From: Euonymus europaeus
Lineage: Eukaryota > Streptophyta > Magnoliopsida > Celastrales > Celastraceae
Assembly: GCA_963580455.1 (NCBI GenBank)
Contig: OY756964.1
Location: 2,852,001 to 2,916,000 of the forward strand
DNA: 64,000 bases
Direction: 5' to 3'
In this document: piece by piece, positions 53,194-64,000 of the stretch
How the letters are laid out: every line of letters begins with the position of its first letter
How positions within the stretch are numbered: position 1 is the stretch's first letter
The notes under the pieces: model-generated
The model's database searches: none
Told to the model about the DNA's origin: nothing
Seen by the model: the letters and a program-made list of their open reading frames with translations, nothing else
Position numbers and translations under genes: made by a program

Positions 53194-53696
53194 TGAAATA
53201 ATGTAAACTTTGTTTTGTTTTGCAGGTTACTCAAGTGCATAATTCATGAAGAAGTTAGAGAAGTTGAGGAGGAAGAAAAAGAAGTGAGATGAGAGGAGAA
53301 CAGCTGAAAGTGAACAAAAGTATATTTCATTCACTTAACATTCAAAGAAGTAAATGATTCAAATAAATACATGTGAGATTTGTAACGGTCACTGATATGT
53401 GACAGTCCTACAAAGCTAAGCATACTGACACTAACGGTAACAAACTTAAATGAAGATAAGAATGATGGTCAAAGGCCCATAATAAAGATGAATAACATGT
53501 ATAGGCCAATACAAATAAACTGGCCCAAGAGATAAGACCTTCAGCCCATCATCACTAGGGCACAAAAGCCTGAAACCAAAAGAGACAGAGAGATGAAATC
53601 GTGAATACAATCTTCAGAGGTGACGAAATCCAGTTGATCAAAGGAGAAGACGAAATCCAGTTCATCAAAGATCATTGACACTATCTTGGTTTATCA
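53194..53696 (-). repeat. 5' LTR of copia element 2
   Basis: 503 bp, TG...CA, adjacent to the primer-binding site. It carries a 27-bp duplication (containing GACGAAATCCAGTT twice) that is absent from the other LTR. Confidence 0.92.
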
Positions 53697-53748
53697 TGTG
53701 TGAACTAGGGTTTTTGAATTGGAAATACTGCTGATCAGTAGGTGCACC

Positions 53749-55028
53749 ATGAAAGTGGTAGGTGATAGAGTACAGACCCTCGCAGATGCCGGCATATCAC
53801 TCGTCCCTACGCAATATATCCAACCTCCTGAGAACCGACTCGACACAATCACTACTACCACTGCCAACACCAATATACCCTCCATCGACCTTTTGAGCTT
53901 CGATTCCGATCGAAGGGACTCGGTCAGGGACGCTATTGGCCGTGCATGTGGAGATTGGGGAGCGTTCCACATAACCAACCATGGCGTGCCTAAACGACTT
54001 CTCGACCAGATGAGAACCATGGCGTTATCCTTCTTCAAGGACTGTCCTATGGAGGACAAGCTCAATTACGCCTGCAAACCCAATTCGGCAGCCTCCGAGG
54101 GTTACGGCAGTAAGATGCTTGTTAGTGAAGAGGACGGAAATGGCGCCGTTTCGGTTCTGGATTGGAGAGACTACTTCGACCACCATACCTTGCCTCTCTC
54201 CCGCCGCAACCCTTCTCGCTGGCCTCACTTCCCTCCCAATTACAGGTACACATTCCATTCGTGTTATTTGGGTTGAGTTTTGTTGGATTTCTTATGTTGT
54301 CTGCAACTTGTTTCATTGTTTTTCTGACAGGGAAGTTGTGGCAGAGTACGGTGATGAGATGAAGGTCCTTGCGCAGAGGCTTTTGGGCCTAATCTCGGAG
54401 AGTTTAGAGCTCTCCACTGGGCGCATTGAGGAGGTTGTTGGGGAGTTTTATCAGAATATAACTGTCAGCTATTACCCACCTTGCCCTCAGCCAGAACTCA
54501 CTCTTGGTCTGCAGTCTCATTCTGATTTCGGTGCCATTACACTCTTAATCCAGGATGATGTGGGGGGTCTTCAGGTCCTTAAGGATGGAGAGTGGGTCAC
54601 CGTGCATCCTTTATTGGATGCCATTGTTGTACTTTTATCTGACCAGGCTGAGGTACACATATGTTCCCTATTGCAATATTGCATCTAGCTGACCTTTTTC
54701 TTCTGAGGTTCATTTTTTATGATCAATTGTGGTTTCATGTCATATTGTTTCTGTCTCCTAAGAAGGACTTCCCTTGCAGATAATTACCAATGGGAAGTAC
54801 AGGAGTGCTCAACATCGGGCCATAACTAATTCTAGTAGGGCAAGACTCTCTGTTGCCACATTCCATGACCCAGCCAAGGCAGTGAAAATATCCCCGGTTC
54901 CTGAGCTTGTTGGCAACTCTTCGTCTCCCCGTTACCGTGAAGTCATCTACGGAGACTATGTATCATCCTGGTATACTAAGGGTCCTGAAGGAAAACGAAA
55001 TATTGACGAGCTACTGCTAGATTGGTAG
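53749..55028 (+). CDS. 2-oxoglutarate/Fe(II)-dependent oxygenase (DOXC class)
   Basis: Exons 53749-54245, 54331-54652 and 54780-55028 join in frame to 355 residues, the usual length. The N-terminal DIOX_N domain (VQTLADAGISLVPTQYIQP, then IPSIDLLSFDS and WGAFHITNHGVP) is followed by the jelly-roll domain. The iron ligands His229-X-Asp231 (LQSHSDFG) and His285 (QHRAI) are present, as is the 2OG-binding Arg295-X-Ser297 (RLS). It should therefore be an active oxygenase of the plant specialised-metabolism/hormone group (anthocyanidin synthase/JOX/SRG1-like). The substrate cannot be told. The open frame extends upstream without an ATG; 53749 is the first in-frame ATG after the probable acceptor at 53738. 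The second copia element lies just upstream, ending 52 bases before the ATG. Confidence 0.93.
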
Positions 55029-55629
55029 GTACTGGGTTACGACTCCTTCCTTCACTTTTTATGATGCCTTTTATGTGAAAGGAATATACAAATTCGGAGT
55101 TGATTATTTTGTAAATTATTGACTTCATGTTCTTCCTATAACATTCCAAATTAAAAAATGTATGGAGTCTTCATGTGAATTTTAAATCATTATGTCTTTC
55201 TTTGTGACCCCTAATGTCGGACCCTGTATTCACAATTGTGTGGTTGTAGCCTGGAAAAAAGCAGAGAAAAATGGCCATCAAGCCTCACCTTCTATGCCAA
55301 TCCTCTTTTTTTATTCTGTATTTTGTGGTTTTTATATTGCCAGTCAATAGATCTCCTTTGTTACCCTGAGTATGGAATTGAGCTTGCGGTTTGGCTGAGT
55401 GTCCATCGGACTTGGGGGCTCTGCAATTCCCCGGAGTCTACAGATCACTCTGTCATATTGTTTCTGCACAGTTAGATGTGAATTTCAGACTGCCAAATTG
55501 CGAAGCTTTTCCATCCTTGTTGATGAGATGGTTGAGATACTAAATAGGATACGTTCATGACCTCCTAGTGATTATTAGGGGTGTACAATGGGCTTCAAAA
55601 CCTGGCCTTTCCTGACCCGGCCCAGCAAT
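55029..55629. other. 3' flank of the oxygenase
   Basis: 3'UTR and intergenic DNA ending in ACCCGGCCCAGCAATG, just before the L8-derived duplication. An open frame at 55236-55475 is not recognisable. Confidence 0.45.
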
Positions 55630-58440
55630 GATGGTGACTATGCTATTGTTATCTGTCTTCTAACTATGCTATTGTTATTGTGAAGCTTTGATTGCGCGGC
55701 TGATTTCTTCTCGTTTATTTGTTTTATTGTCTTGTTTTTATGATCCGGAGCTTTTTGTTAATTTTTTTGTGGGTAAAATTTTTTATTTAATGGAGTTGGA
55801 TTGTAGTCTTTGGAATAATTCATTCAAATTTATTGCTATTAGGTAGACGAGACAATTTCTTGTTTTGGGATTTATTGCTAATGAACCTGAATGTAAAGAC
55901 CTCAGTGTTCTTTTTGTTTTCCTGGCTATATGGGGCACACAGCACACTTCATTGTGCTTGCAGGAGGTTTTATATTTGATGCATCCCTTTTTTCCCCATT
56001 GGTACAATCTTTTTTTGAGCACATAACTTCTGAATTCTCTTCAATCGTTTGTTACAATTTAACTGATTTTATATTATGATTTGTCAGTGACTTGAGAGTA
56101 CATAATGGTAAATGTTAGGTCTTCACTCTATGATATGAATGGAATTGAAGGCATGAGATTTCATGGTATTTAACAACTTTTTTCTCTTGCCCGTAAGTGT
56201 AAGCAGTACATCTCGTTTGTGATATCAAGTGACCTTCTCGACCACAAGGCAACAATCTTAGAATATATGAAATCATGTACTGTCTTGCTTTCGAAACATC
56301 TTCCAACATAGCCATTTCGCTTTGTATTTATGTTTGTCACACATGGTAATAGTAAATATGTACTTTTCTTGACGTCTCCGTTTGCTTTGCTTGTTTTATT
56401 CTGCCATTAATAAGTGCCGGTTGGTGTAATATGAAAAAAAATCTGCATCTGATTCTTTTTGGGTAAAGTGGATTTGTCATGGTGATTATAGTTATTCTTT
56501 TGTGCTAATTTAAGTTGTAATAACCCTAGTGTAATAGTAATAATAATGACTTTCCCTTTGACAACATGGTTGTTTCAGTCAATGTAATATTTATAGCATT
56601 ATTCGGTTTATCTGCCTGTATTAAAGTTGGCTTTACCTTTGTTTTTTTTTTGTTCCGGCATTTCAATGTGTTGTCAAATTTTTTTGGGATTATAATATTA
56701 TTACGGATTGCATTTTCTTTAGATATGTATTTACATTAGCTGAGGAATCTTTCACTGTTAAACTCTGAACTTCTTTTTGCACTTATATGTGATCATCGCA
56801 TCTTCCTTTGGTTAATGTGCTTTGCAGAGTCTAGCTTCCTTCTGGAGGAAAGAAGATCGGGCCAAGTGGGTGCAGAGCTATGATTGGTCAGGTTGCAGGT
56901 GGTGGCAGGACTGAGAAGCCGATGATGAAGGCATGTAATGCTTATCATAAGTACGGCGTGAAGAAGAACTGCTGGCCTAAGGTTTGTGGTGTGACGATGA
57001 ATCCTGTTCAGCATCCCAATGGTGTTGGTAACCACTAACATACTGGACGTCCCAGCACTGTTTCTCACTTGCTCCTCCCGGTCAGAAAGTTGGTCTTATT
57101 GCTGCCTGTAGGACAGGTTGTCTGCGAGGACAAGCTGCTGCTGCTTCAAAATCAGACGTGGATGTTAGATTTAATCACCAAATGGACTAATGTGATTTAG
57201 TTAATGTGTTGCTCATTTACGTGTACAATCTATAATGTCTAAAGATGTGATTAAGCTCAAATTAATCTAGATTATGAAAATGGGTTAATCTAAATGACTA
57301 ATGTTTATGGGTTACTTAACAAATGTCTTTGAGATTTCATGATTAAGTCTAATACAAGAAACATTCCGGGTTTCACTTGTTGGGTCTAAGAGTATATATC
57401 TCATTTACCATGTATTGGGATGTCTAAGGACATACTCTCCAACTAAGTGAAAAGTATCTCCGTAAGACTTTTTCTTCCTCTTCACGAAATCATTGTTCAC
57501 AGCACATTAATGTCTTTGATTTCCTTCATTTCTCTGCTAGTATCAGTGGGTGTGCTTGCTGTTTGGTCTCTTTGATCTTGTAGGGGCAGTAACTTGGTAA
57601 GAAGATACACATGCCTTTGGTTCCTTCTTCTTCAGCTGCTGGATCTTCTTTACAGCAGAATGGTATGTTTTGTTTCTTGTTCTAGAGACATATATGTCGA
57701 AATATGCATGACAAGTGAAGTACCTACTTTATTTGGCTTGATCATGAGTTTATATGTGATGATAGGATGATGACTCTGGTTGAAATGCAAGAAAGGGTGC
57801 TTAACTTGGTTTGCTATTTTTAATTTGTGTTCGCTTACTATGTTATTTTTGACATCTTGCAAGTGGATTACCATTGTGTTCCTATTGAAGGTTCTCGTTT
57901 TCAAGTCAAGTTACCACTTACCGGGGGGGGGAAAAAAACTTGCGTATGCATATATTGCATACCAATTTTGCTTTTTCGGCTGGTTTCACTGAAGAGTGAA
58001 GACTTAAGTATAGTGTTTGGGCCGAACATAGAGTTTGAACTCAGGAGCCCAATGTATAGTTTGGATTTTTCGATTCAAAATAAAGAACGGCCTCTTGGGC
58101 CCAATAAAACCTGGCTCGTTTGGGTAGTACTAATTGGCCTTCTGACCATAGTAAATTCGGCCCATACATATTTTTTGCAGCCCGGTCCTCAACAAATGTC
58201 CTCCATTTGGGGCCTAATAGTGCTGTGGCGATTACCCACTTATGCAGTCCGAAACTATCGAGGTATAAATCGTAATATCGTATGATATGGTCATCATGGT
58301 GTTCGTTTGGGCCAAATTATGGGAGCTGGACTGAAATGAGGATCCAAATAAATGCGCAATCCGGACCAACTGATATATCTGGGGTTTGAATTTTTTGTTT
58401 GGGGCCCAATTTGGAGGCTGGGCCTAGTTGATGGATACTG
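55630..58440 (+). pseudogene. Duplicated L8 (uL2) 3' half, decayed
   Basis: The segment starts with GGTGACTATGCTATTGTTAT, the end of L8 exon 1. It continues through a diverged copy of the L8 intron, exon 2 (56828-57163) and downstream flank (57780-58440). Because intron and flank are included it is a DNA-level duplication of 45530-48000, not a retrocopy. Exon 2 carries a stop at its second complete codon (TAG), another in the GGNHQHIG loop (NHstop) and several substitutions ([14 protein letters not shown]). Most of exon 1 is missing. A 0.6-kb foreign segment interrupts it after exon 2. Confidence 0.92.
57164..57776. mobile_element. Insertion within the L8 duplicate (possible solo LTR)
   Basis: Relative to the intact L8 locus, about 610 bp have no counterpart between the end of exon 2 and GGGTGCTTAA. 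The insertion starts TGGATGTTAGATTTAATCAC. It contains ACATACTCTCCAACTAAGTG and later TTGATCTTGTAGGGG and CAGCAGAATGG, sequence of LTR character. I cannot place exact ends or a target duplication. Confidence 0.4.
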
Positions 58441-59267
58441 GCGGCAAGAAGATATAGAGCCGAAAAACGAAGCCCAATAGCAGTACGTTCTGGCCCTTCT
58501 GGGAGTGTGGAGTCAAAACATTGTTGCTTCTGCTAAAAGCATTCTTAATAACAGGGTGAAAAAACATGAAAGAAGAGTGGAAAAGCACTAACTTGATGGT
58601 CACGGACTTCCTAGTATATGTAGAGACCTCGGGACTTGAAGAAAGAGTGGCGTCTAAGGGATATCATTCTGGGTTTTCTGTCTCTTCATTAATGTTTCAG
58701 AAAATAATATGTAGTTTGGATCTTTTTGTTCATCGCATCTTACTGTCTAGATACTTCTGAAAATAATAATTATTAGATAATTAACTTCAAAGATGCTGAT
58801 GACGATGAGTAGGCCGAGGGAGGAGTCAATGCCATTGCAGTTACGCCAAGAAGCTTGTGAAGGCAGAAAAGATTAATTGCAGTAATTCCTGTTAACTTAT
58901 AAGCAACCAAGGTAATTATCTTAACTTATAATACTTGCTTGCTCTTCTAAGTCCCTCACAAAAGGTTTGTTTTTTGCCAAGCTTTCCATTACTTTCTGTC
59001 CCCATTTGAAAGTGACTAGAAAGGGACTTGACCTTAAAGATCAATCTAACAAACCACAACTACAGAGAATAAACAGCAACAACTTGTGAGAAAGGAAAAA
59101 ACAAGTGATGATTTTTTTTTTCTGTAACTGTACAACCAAGATAAAATCCTTTATGGTTTTGCAGAAAAGAAAGAAACATGGCTAAGAAAAATCATTCATT
59201 TTGCTATACACATGTACAAATATGTTCAATATCACAACATGCAAAAATATTGAGCAAACAAATTCAG
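58441..59267. other. Gene-free stretch
   Basis: Intergenic DNA and the 3'UTR of the NPH3 gene. No gene recognised. Confidence 0.4.
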
Positions 59268-61882
59268 TCATGAACACAATCTGGGCAATGATCTAGCACT
59301 ACTATGACTTGGAGCTCTTGATTTCGCGATTTTTGACATCTGGGCTTGCATTTTTCTGCAAACCTTCTCTAATTCCTTCACCCTCAATTGCATTCCTTGA
59401 ACATGTGCTCTGAGTTGCTCTTTATCGTCAATCGCATAATCAAGCTTCTGAGAATAGAGCACAATCTGTTCACTGGCTACATCTTTATTTCCCTCGTTTC
59501 TGATTTCCTTGAATTTAATTGGTGAGTCAGTGTATGATACAGAATTATTGGAGCTCTGGACTAAGCTCTTAAGTTTGAGCTGTTGAGATTTGAGATCTTG
59601 GTCAGCAGTTTTTGATGGAAATCTTGAATTCTGAGAGAGATGTACATGAGCCTCAGAGGAGAGTTTGTCATAATTCAATGCAGAACATATTTTCTTCTTT
59701 TCCTCAACTGATAATCCTGCATGTACCTGTTGAAAACAAATTACTCAATTACACGACGAACAATCAATTTGTTCCAAAATGCTAAGAAACTTAAAGGTCA
59801 TTAAGAATAATATGTTACCTCCAGATATATGTCTATGGCACGGTAGATTTCGTCGTGAGATTCTCTAGCAGAATCTGGAAGGACCAAGGCTAAAGCCAAG
59901 AACTTGGAAGGTTTCAAACGGGGATCGGGCCCTACTTCTGCCATGTACAAATCCATCAAGCTAGAAACTTTTCTCAGTTTCTCAAGAGATACTCGACTGT
60001 TTCCTCCATGCAGAAATGCCTTAAAGATTCTTAGAATGAGATTTACATCGTATAAGTATTTCATTCCGTGTAGAGATGGAACAAGAAGATTATCTAATGT
60101 TGCTTGATCCAGCTGAAAACCTATCATACTCTCCAACTTCCTCCTGCAGCATTTGATTATTCTCAAACTTAAGGCCACTTGAAGAAACCCAAATAAACTC
60201 TTACACGAAATGGAGTTCCAATCAAGAGTGTAAAGCATATCGATGACCGTCTCAATAGCCTTACACTTATCGGATTTGGCTGTGAAAACTCTTGCTTTTT
60301 GGTAGTAAAAGAGGAACTTACCGATGACACTATGATCGAATTTACGCCCAACCATTGCTCTCATGACCATTTCAATAAGTCTTGGACTCAATACTCGAAG
60401 ATCCTCAAACCACCATGTTGCTCTGTAGAAGCTGTTCTTGAAACTTTCAGTGCTTCTGGTGTCACAAGAAACTCGAAAACTTGAACTCTCAGGGGATGAA
60501 GTAGACGGACAAGGGCTTAATTCGCTAGCGGCAGCCATCTTTCCTACGAGGGAATCAATACATTTCTCTATGACACATGGAGTATTTTTTACCATTGGTA
60601 ACTCTTGACAGTGCTTCAAAGCAACTAAAAGCTCAGGCCATGTCCAATGCCCAATCTCTTCAAGTGACTTCTCTGTTTGTTCCAACAAATTATTCTTTCC
60701 AGTTACAGAACAGTTCATTTCCATGAATTGTGCAGCACAATATAGGAGATAGATATTAGAAGGATTTACGTTAACCATTCCATTGTTATAGCAAAACCTT
60801 GACATAAGCTCAAAACTCTCTGCTCCTCCTGGAAAGTCATGAAATATCACTTTCAGATTTGTTGCTGTCCCAGCCGACTTACCAAACAATTTTCTTAATC
60901 TGCCTGAATATGAAGAAATAATTTTCTGCAGAAATCAATGACATTAAGGAGTTACCATCCCAGTATAGGTGAATCTGACAAAGTATAGGTTCACATATGT
61001 TGCATAAATGACCACAATTCTGGAAGAGAAAGCCCAAAGTCAATGAGAATTGTAGAACTTCAAAATAGGATAAATTGGAACTCTAATCTAGGATAAAATT
61101 AATAAAATTAGGTTTCATGGTATTAGAATATCAAGTTTTAGGAAAAGAAATTCAAGATAACTGAGCAAGTCAGTAAATAGGTAAGTTGAAAGAGGACCTC
61201 CAATTACCTTTACATGAGAATAGAGCATTGGAGGGCGTAATAAAGCTAATGAATCACTGACTTCAGTAACCAGAAAGGGGAAAAAAAACCAAAAAAGAGA
61301 AAAGCAAGATTAAAAGGAGAATCTACAGCTAAACCTGCAAAAGAATGGTATAGGGTCGTTATTAGACAATAAATTCTGTACGGGTAATCAAGAAAATGTG
61401 TCTGTAAATCACCTACATTAAAGAACGACAAAAAACAGCTATGAATGACATGAAAACAACATTTATTAGTCCTTCTCAAAAGCAGTGAAGAAAAGAAGAG
61501 AAGGTATGCCAAATTTAAAGTCCCATAACAACAGCATTAAATGAGATAGAAAGAACAAAATAGAAAGGCCTCCAGAAGAAGGTTTAGGAGGTGAATGGTG
61601 GAGCCAAAAACAGAACCAAATTATGAAAAAATATGTCCCACATCATTACACTCTTGGTGTAAATTTGTTGCCGGTTGTACAACAAAAGGAAATTACGGTA
61701 GAAAACGTGAGAATAAGGAAGCTACAGACATAAAGAATTACTTCATGGAGCAAACGTATTCACATTAACAAACCAGAACAGAAGAAGAAAAACCAGATCA
61801 ACATGTCTCTCCAAATTACCTTGTCCACCATGAAAGTCTCTTCCCCGTTGACATCCACTTGAAGATCACAGCAAACTGCCAT
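59268..61882 (-). CDS. NPH3-family BTB/POZ-like protein (At3g22104-like)
   Basis: Exons 61882-61820, 60925-59819 and 59726-59268 join in phase 0 to 542 residues. The protein starts MAVCCDLQVDVNGEETFMVD, and a compact BTB-like region follows (SYSGRLRKLFG, FHDFPGGAESFELMSRFCYN). The NPH3 domain spans about residues 180-420 and includes WWFEDLRVLSPRLIEMVMRA, the LDNLLVPS motif and YLYDVNLILRIFKAFL. The last 70 residues contain a coiled coil (DDKEQLRAHVQGMQLRVKEL). NPH3/RPT2 proteins work at the plasma membrane with phototropins or as CUL3 substrate adaptors. This subgroup has a degenerate BTB domain and its role is not established. The gene appears intact. Intron 1 is 0.9 kb. Confidence 0.93.
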
Positions 61883-63864
61883 GACCCAATTGAGAAAATC
61901 AAGAACCCACCACAAATCAAGAGGGTTTTTCTTCTTGAAACTTTAATTCAGTTGTGGAGTAATAAAAGGGGGGAAAGAGAAGAACTTTTAACAACCCAAC
62001 AAAAACAAAGACAGAGACAGAGGAGAGGGAGGCGAGACAAACGGAAAGTGGAGAACATCAGACAGGATCATATTCTCTAAGGAACAATATAACAAACACA
62101 TGGAGGGTGGCTTACTGACTCACATTCTTTGGTTCTGCAAACGATTGATATGGTCAATCGCTACAGAAGAAATGTAGTGGTTCTCAAAGGCATGTAGTTG
62201 TAGACAGAAAGAGATGAGAGAGAGAGAGAGAAAACAACAGTAGCAACAAAAAATAGTGATAAAGGCACAATATGTATAAAGGCACAGAAGATGTACACAA
62301 CTAATACATATAGAGCTCGTGAACAGAAGAGAACTAGAGACAATCAGCTAAAGACAAATGCGTTCTTGTTACCCTAAATATTTCTGCTAAGATTAATATT
62401 TGGCTTTGGCTTTGGCTTTGGCTTTACTTTCGCATGGATATTTATTTATTGCCTGTCTTAGAGGCGAAGGTTTTATTCCATTTTTGATCTCTGTAACAGT
62501 GCAGTCACCACATTCCAGTTGTTGCTTTTCCCCATTTATCCAAATAAAGCCGTTTCTTTTTCTTCATACCATTCACGTGAGTAATGACTCAGTTGCCCCT
62601 CTTTTAGAACTTTTTCTTGGCCTGCATAGTAAAGATGGGGGCCCATGCTTCTTTTTGATCCAAATTGGGGCCCACTATGGATAACTTGAGAGGCACCGTA
62701 CCCAAACAAAGTGGTTTCCGCTTTCCAGTGTTGACGCATTTATTACATAATAAAAAACTCTAGGCGAGTGATGAACTGACGATTAGAGAGCTTGAGACTT
62801 GAAATGTGTCCATAAGCGCAATCACGATAGTTATTCACTATCGAGGACAATAAATAAAAATTATTGAGATATGTATTTTTGTCGATATGATTATATTGAG
62901 AGATGTGTTTTATTAATATGACTGTATATGTGATTTGATTTTTGAATAATAGAGAAGAAACCAATATTAATTTTAGTGTGGAAATGGATGGAGGAATGCA
63001 ATGTTAATGGGTTAACTTTTGAAAAATGGAAAAATTGTTACGAGATATATGTTTTTGTTGATATAATTATATTGAAAGACGTATTATGTTGATGTAGATA
63101 AATAGGTGAGATCATTTTTTATATAATAGAGATGAAACCTCATTGAAAAGTTAGGAGACATCCATTGTGGATGTCCTAAGGTTTTCAGTTTAAAAAAAGG
63201 TGGGAAAAAATTTATATTTTAGGTCGGATAATATAAATATTTACGAAAAATTTGTATGTTTAAATATTTAAAATATTTTATTGATCATATTCAAATTAAT
63301 TCAAATCTAAAGGAATAAATGAAAATTCCTATTTTTAGTTGACATTTTCGAGATTACGGTTAACAGTCAGCCCATTTAGGATTCTCACTCACACTTTATC
63401 CCATTCTTTTAGAAAAGTACAAAACTGTCCACCGAGAAATCATGATTTTAGCCAATCATCTCACAAGTAAAAAAGGCATCAATGAAACGACATCGTTTCT
63501 CGGACCCGGAAGAGAGAAAAATAGTTTGTCCGAGGCCCATCAAGCAATCAAGAGGCCCATTGGGTACCGTAAAATTGAGCTGGAGTGAGATTAGGTGTAT
63601 AGTTTAGTTAAAGTTCTCTGTGATTTTGTAATTTTAAAAATTGCCATGGATTCCCTCTCGATGATTTTATATTATATTTTACCCCTAATAGATTTTCCTT
63701 TTGTTTTATAATGTTTGTCCCTCTTATATATTAAAACAAAAGAGAACAAAAACAGGACCAACTTTCATAATATAGTTGCGGGACACGGCGCTACCTGTTG
63801 AAGAAGATTGTTTTTACATTGTGGGCCTTGGTGGCCTCTCACAAATTTTCCCGGTGGGGGCGAA
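61883..63864. other. 5' region of the NPH3 gene and intergenic DNA
   Basis: Upstream of the NPH3 start there are a GA/CT-rich stretch (61970-62040) and a GAGAGAGAGAGAGAG run (62218-62232), both common near plant 5'UTRs. Beyond 62750 the DNA is AT-rich. The segment 63180-63320 shares words with the dispersed family at 21196. No gene. Confidence 0.45.
62399..62425. repeat. Short (TTTGGC)n tandem repeat
   Basis: Four consecutive TTTGGC units (TTTGGCTTTGGC and onward), a hexanucleotide microsatellite. Confidence 0.85.
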
Positions 63865-64000
63865 GGAATCCAAATCTGGAGCAGTCCAAGCCCATCAAGG
63901 TAGTATTTTGGACTTTTGAAAGAGTTTGTGTTCAAGCCCAGCCTAGATGAGTTAAAAGGAAGGGAGGGAATCCAAATCTGGAGGCGTCTCAAGCCCATTA
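63865..64000. repeat. Direct repeat at the window end, about 102-bp period
   Basis: GGAATCCAAATCTGGAG followed by C/GTC..AAGCCCAT occurs at 63865 and again at 63967. The second copy reaches the window edge, so a longer tandem array may continue outside. Confidence 0.6.

Larger units (their letters stand above)
48775..53696 (-). mobile_element. Second Ty1/copia retrotransposon, defective and rearranged
   Basis: LTRs 48775-49288 (514 bp) and 53194-53696 (503 bp), TGAAATAATG...GGTTTATCA, are flanked by a TGTGT duplication (48770-48774, 53697-53701). The primer-binding site TGGTATCGAAGC (53193-53182) and a polypurine tract of seven G (49295-49289) give minus orientation. The LTRs differ by point changes, by a 28-bp and a 10-bp extra segment in the left copy and by a 27-bp extra segment in the right copy, so it is older than element 1. 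A part of gag (about 52537-52980) is inverted. The pol frame is broken at least twice. It cannot be autonomous. Confidence 0.95.

Overview
This is nuclear DNA from a flowering plant, almost certainly a eudicot. The genes carry GT-AG introns and there is no operon structure. The intergenic DNA is AT-rich and full of LTR retrotransposons, MITEs and other repeats. The protein families present (NBP35, frataxin, a BBX28/29-type B-box protein, a G-type lectin receptor kinase, cytosolic ribosomal protein L8, an NPH3-family protein) are those of angiosperms. I cannot name the species.

Layout. 1-4.3 kb: a decayed plant-mobile-domain gene, a complete 453-bp TRIM retroelement and a Stowaway-like MITE. 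4.4-5.2 kb: a two-exon uncharacterised membrane protein gene. 5.2-8.9 kb: repeats, including a 374-bp tandem duplication. 8.96-11.8 kb: NBP35 (minus). 12.3-12.6 kb: an orphan S-receptor-kinase fragment. 13.8-17.6 kb: a leucine-rich-repeat gene (minus) with an in-frame stop. 18.4-20.3 kb: frataxin (plus). 21-25.3 kb: MITEs and an AT-rich element. 25.65-26.5 kb: B-box zinc finger gene (minus). 30.2 kb: a SINE. 31.5-35.5 kb: an intact eight-exon lectin receptor kinase. 38.9-43.8 kb: a PBP1/KIC-like EF-hand gene split by a 4.6-kb Ty1/copia element. 45.2-47.4 kb: ribosomal protein L8. 48.8-53.7 kb: a second, rearranged copia element lying in the probable 5'UTR intron of a 2-oxoglutarate oxygenase gene (53.7-55.0 kb). 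55.6-58.4 kb: a duplicated, decayed copy of the 3' half of the L8 gene. 59.3-61.9 kb: an NPH3-family gene (minus).

The genes do not form one pathway. NBP35 and frataxin both serve iron-sulfur cluster biogenesis (cytosol and mitochondrion), which is probably coincidence. Several genes match neighbours in Arabidopsis (At4g03230/At4g03240/At4g03260 and At5g54470/At5g54490), so this is an ancestral gene block expanded by transposons.

The most noteworthy events are recent lesions: a copia insertion with indistinguishable LTRs in the EF-hand gene, whose integrase has lost its catalytic glutamate; a single nonsense codon in the otherwise open LRR gene; and an inverted gag segment in the second copia element. 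I found no CRISPR array, no operon and no evidence for an undescribed multi-gene system.
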